From Plantago ovata (lineage: Eukaryota > Streptophyta > Magnoliopsida > Lamiales > Plantaginaceae): 64,000 nucleotides of DNA. The first letter of the stretch is position 1; each line of letters starts with the position of its first letter. This document shows positions 62,190 to 64,000 of the stretch, one piece after another. The notes under the pieces are model-generated. The model had not been told where the DNA came from, searched no databases, and saw nothing but the letters and a program-made list of their open reading frames with translations. The stretch is taken from positions 47,199,129 to 47,263,128 of the forward strand of contig CM051455.1 of assembly GCA_028274465.1 (NCBI GenBank), written 5' to 3'. The position numbers were made by a program, and so were the translations under genes.

Positions 62190-62704
62190 TGGTATTGGTA
62201 TTGATGGTTACAGTGCCAGATTTTTCAACAGTACATGGAGTATTATTAAAGGAGATGTCATTGCGGCTATTAGAGAATTTTTGAGCAAGAAACACTTTAT
62301 CTAGCTGTGAATTGCTCTTTAGTTACTCTAATTCCCAAGACTAAGGATGTGTGTACAACGAGGGAAATGAGGCCTATCTCAGGCTGCACAACCATATACA
62401 AGATAATCTCGAAGATTTTTTTAAATAATTGAACCATTACAATTTCACAAGTAGCATTACAAAGCTAGTTTTTAAACTATAAATCATCCCACACTTGGCG
62501 AGAATTGAACCTATGACCTCTAGTGTCATGACCTCATTGGTAAGATAATCTCGAAGATCCTAACCAAGCGATTGGGAATGGTTATCAACAAAACTCATTG
62601 ATGATAGCCAATCAGCCTTCCTGCCGGACAAAGTCATTCATGATAATATCTTGATAGCTCAAGAACTGGTACGGGGTTACAGTAGAAAACATATATCTCC
62701 GAGG
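62190..62704 (+). mobile_element. LINE reverse-transcriptase fragment
   Basis: The plus-strand frame reads GIDGYSARFFNSTWSIIKGD, then VTLIPKTKDVCTTREMRPIS, then TIYKIISKI. After the inserted SINE it continues ILTKRLGMVI, SQSAFLPDKVIHDNILIAQE and LVRGYSRKHISPR. These are reverse-transcriptase motifs of plant LINEs (GPDGFS..FF, LIPK, RPIS....YKIISKIL, QSAF..GR.I.DNIL..QEL). Stops and a frameshift show it is dead, and both ends of the element are missing. Confidence 0.85.
62417..62541 (-). mobile_element. SINE inserted in the LINE
   Basis: A 17-bp perfect duplication AAGATAATCTCGAAGAT flanks it (62400-62416, 62542-62558). Read on the minus strand it carries a Pol III box-B-like GGTTCAATTCTCG, the tRNA-like start ACCAATGAGGTCATGACAC, and an A-rich end (TTATTTAAAAAA). 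These fit a tRNA-derived SINE of about 125 bases. Box A is weak. Confidence 0.8.
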
Positions 62705-63240
62705 TGTATGATTTCTTAGAGCGCGCTTTAAAAATTCTTAGAGCGCGAATTAAGATTTGTTCTTTAGAGCGTCCCAAGAATTGAACGGAAGTGATGAAAT
62801 ATCATTACAGAAGAATTTTCCAAATGGAAAAAGAGATTCAAGGATGATGATGAGTCTTACCTCCAACGCCACAAATTTTCTACTCCAGTCCGATCCGTAC
62901 TCAGATAAAGAGGGAAGATGATGGATATGGTTGTTCTTTTTTTCAAAACTCATCTCCAGCTTTACCATGAGTCCATGAATATCAACTCAAAGCTTTGGAC
63001 TAAAATTGAAATGGGAGGAAAGAATTTCTAAGCCGTGAGTAGATGGATTTGTTAATTGCACTATTCGGGTGCTCTGCAATTGAGAGTAAGCAAATTGGGA
63101 GAAGAGGATAAAAAGATGCGTGTTGTGTCATGTGTTTGTTACTTATTTATGATGGGTGAATATAGTGTTGACCGATGAGTCATCCATCATCGTATCTCAT
63201 TATCTTGGTAATTTTTAGCGGCTATTTGTTAAATGGATTT
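62705..63240. other. Spacer, possible orphan exon on the minus strand
   Basis: A minus frame 62968-62860 (MVKLEMSFEKKNNHIHHLPS, LSEYGSDWSRKFVALE) ends at a good donor GAG|GTAAGA. It could be the first exon of a lost or captured gene, but no second exon or family is recognised. Confidence 0.25.
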
Positions 63241-63780
63241 TTACATCTAGCACCCTTATTATTATAATAAATAGGTCCTTGTTAGTCAAACAATTACATC
63301 CACCTTCCTTCTTAGTCAATTTAATTACATACAGGGTCACGATCTTGAATTTTAGCGAACTAAATCAATAAAATACATTTTTACAATTGGTCAAATATTG
63401 AACTTTGACTGAGATGAAACAACTCTAATTTTCATTAATTACACATTTACCTCAAATCTTGATGCCTCAAATCTTTTTAATTTCACCAATTTCACACTTA
63501 ATAATTCAACATAAGACATATAACATTTTTAAATTCTAAAATTGCCTCAAATATTATTGCAAACTGAACCCTACAAATTTTATATCTTAAACGTAACCCA
63601 AAAAGATTTTTAAAAATAAAAAATAAAAAAATGAAAAACAAATGAAAAACCCATATGATCGGAGCAGCTCCAACCTGGGTCGGAGCTTTACAGCTCAGAT
63701 CGGAGCTTAAAAGCTCCGGTATGATTGGAGCTTTCAAGCTTTGACCAACGCTACGCGCACGCAATTCTAGTATATAAAAA
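63241..63780. mobile_element. Fragment related to the MULE-like element at 39515
   Basis: TTTTTACATCTAGCACCCTT, AATTACATCCACC, TTTTTACAATTGGTCAAATA and TTAATTACACATTTACC parallel the inside of 39515-40000. 63655-63745 adds a GGAGCT(C/T)-rich cluster (five or more GGAGCTT/CAGCTC words). Ends not defined. Confidence 0.45.
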
Positions 63781-63859
63781 AGAGCTTAGCACATTTACAC
63801 AAATAATATTATGCACATTTAACCCTGAAAATATTTGTTTGATTTAGTATTAGGTATTA

Positions 63860-64000
63860 TGCAGATTTAACCCATCAAAATACAACACTTGCTGAAACAG
63901 TGAAACTAAATAACCAAGCAGTTGAAAAACTCCAAAACCTGTGTATTTGGTGTTAGAGCCTACAGTACATTTTAAACTTAGTCAGACATCCTTTACATAC
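63860..64000. repeat. Unit-boundary repeat shared with 57570-57715
   Basis: CATCAAAATACAACACTTGCT, AACCTGTGTATTTGGTGTTA and CTTAGTCAGACATCCTTTAC recur. In the earlier copy this DNA leads into the VIR fragment downstream of protease E, so the window may end just before another unit. Confidence 0.75.

Overview
The window is nuclear DNA of a flowering plant, very probably a eudicot. It is AT-rich and full of introns, Stowaway, hAT and Harbinger-type elements, LINE and LTR debris and long (AAT)n and (AT)n tracts. No bacterial-style operon or compact gene packing is present. I cannot fix the species from sequence alone.

Layout. 1-1.3 kb: remnants of a LINE and a hAT-like MITE. 1.8-9.5 kb: three diverged copies of one upstream segment. 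The first copy is split by a 4.6 kb PIF/Harbinger-like element, and a matching unoccupied site lies in the third copy. That element carries an LRR receptor-kinase exon fragment and a 1.1 kb hAT-like fold-back element. 9.7-25.3 kb, plus strand: a complete 28-exon gene for the plant VIRILIZER homologue, a subunit of the mRNA m6A writer complex. Every exon phase joins, giving 2,126 residues. 25.9-61.6 kb, minus strand: five tandem genes for a small Asp1-like secreted aspartic protease (copies A-E). B and E are intact (423 and 417 residues). A has a one-base frameshift in exon 1, C has lost a 5' splice site, and D is a mosaic pseudogene.

The protease copies are duplicated together with pieces of the 3' end of VIRILIZER. 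Plus-strand VIR fragments lie at 36.7-37.6, 42.0-42.9, 53.5-53.7 and 58.55-58.98 kb, just downstream of proteases B, C, D and E, as the real VIR 3' end lies next to protease A. The array therefore grew from the VIR/protease convergent pair. A repeat shared between 57.6 kb and the last 140 bases suggests that it continues past the window.

Between the proteases lie nested mobile elements. They include two LTR mini-retrotransposons (TRIM), a solo LTR of the second TRIM family, and a copia-like LTR of about 1.5 kb opened by a TRIM, a Ty3-type solo LTR and an organelle-like block. There is also a GH3-like gene fragment split by a MITE, and a SINE inside a LINE. No CRISPR array or tRNA/rRNA gene was seen, nor an obviously new molecular system. 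The most interesting structure is the VIR-protease co-duplication, followed by the Harbinger insertion with its empty site.
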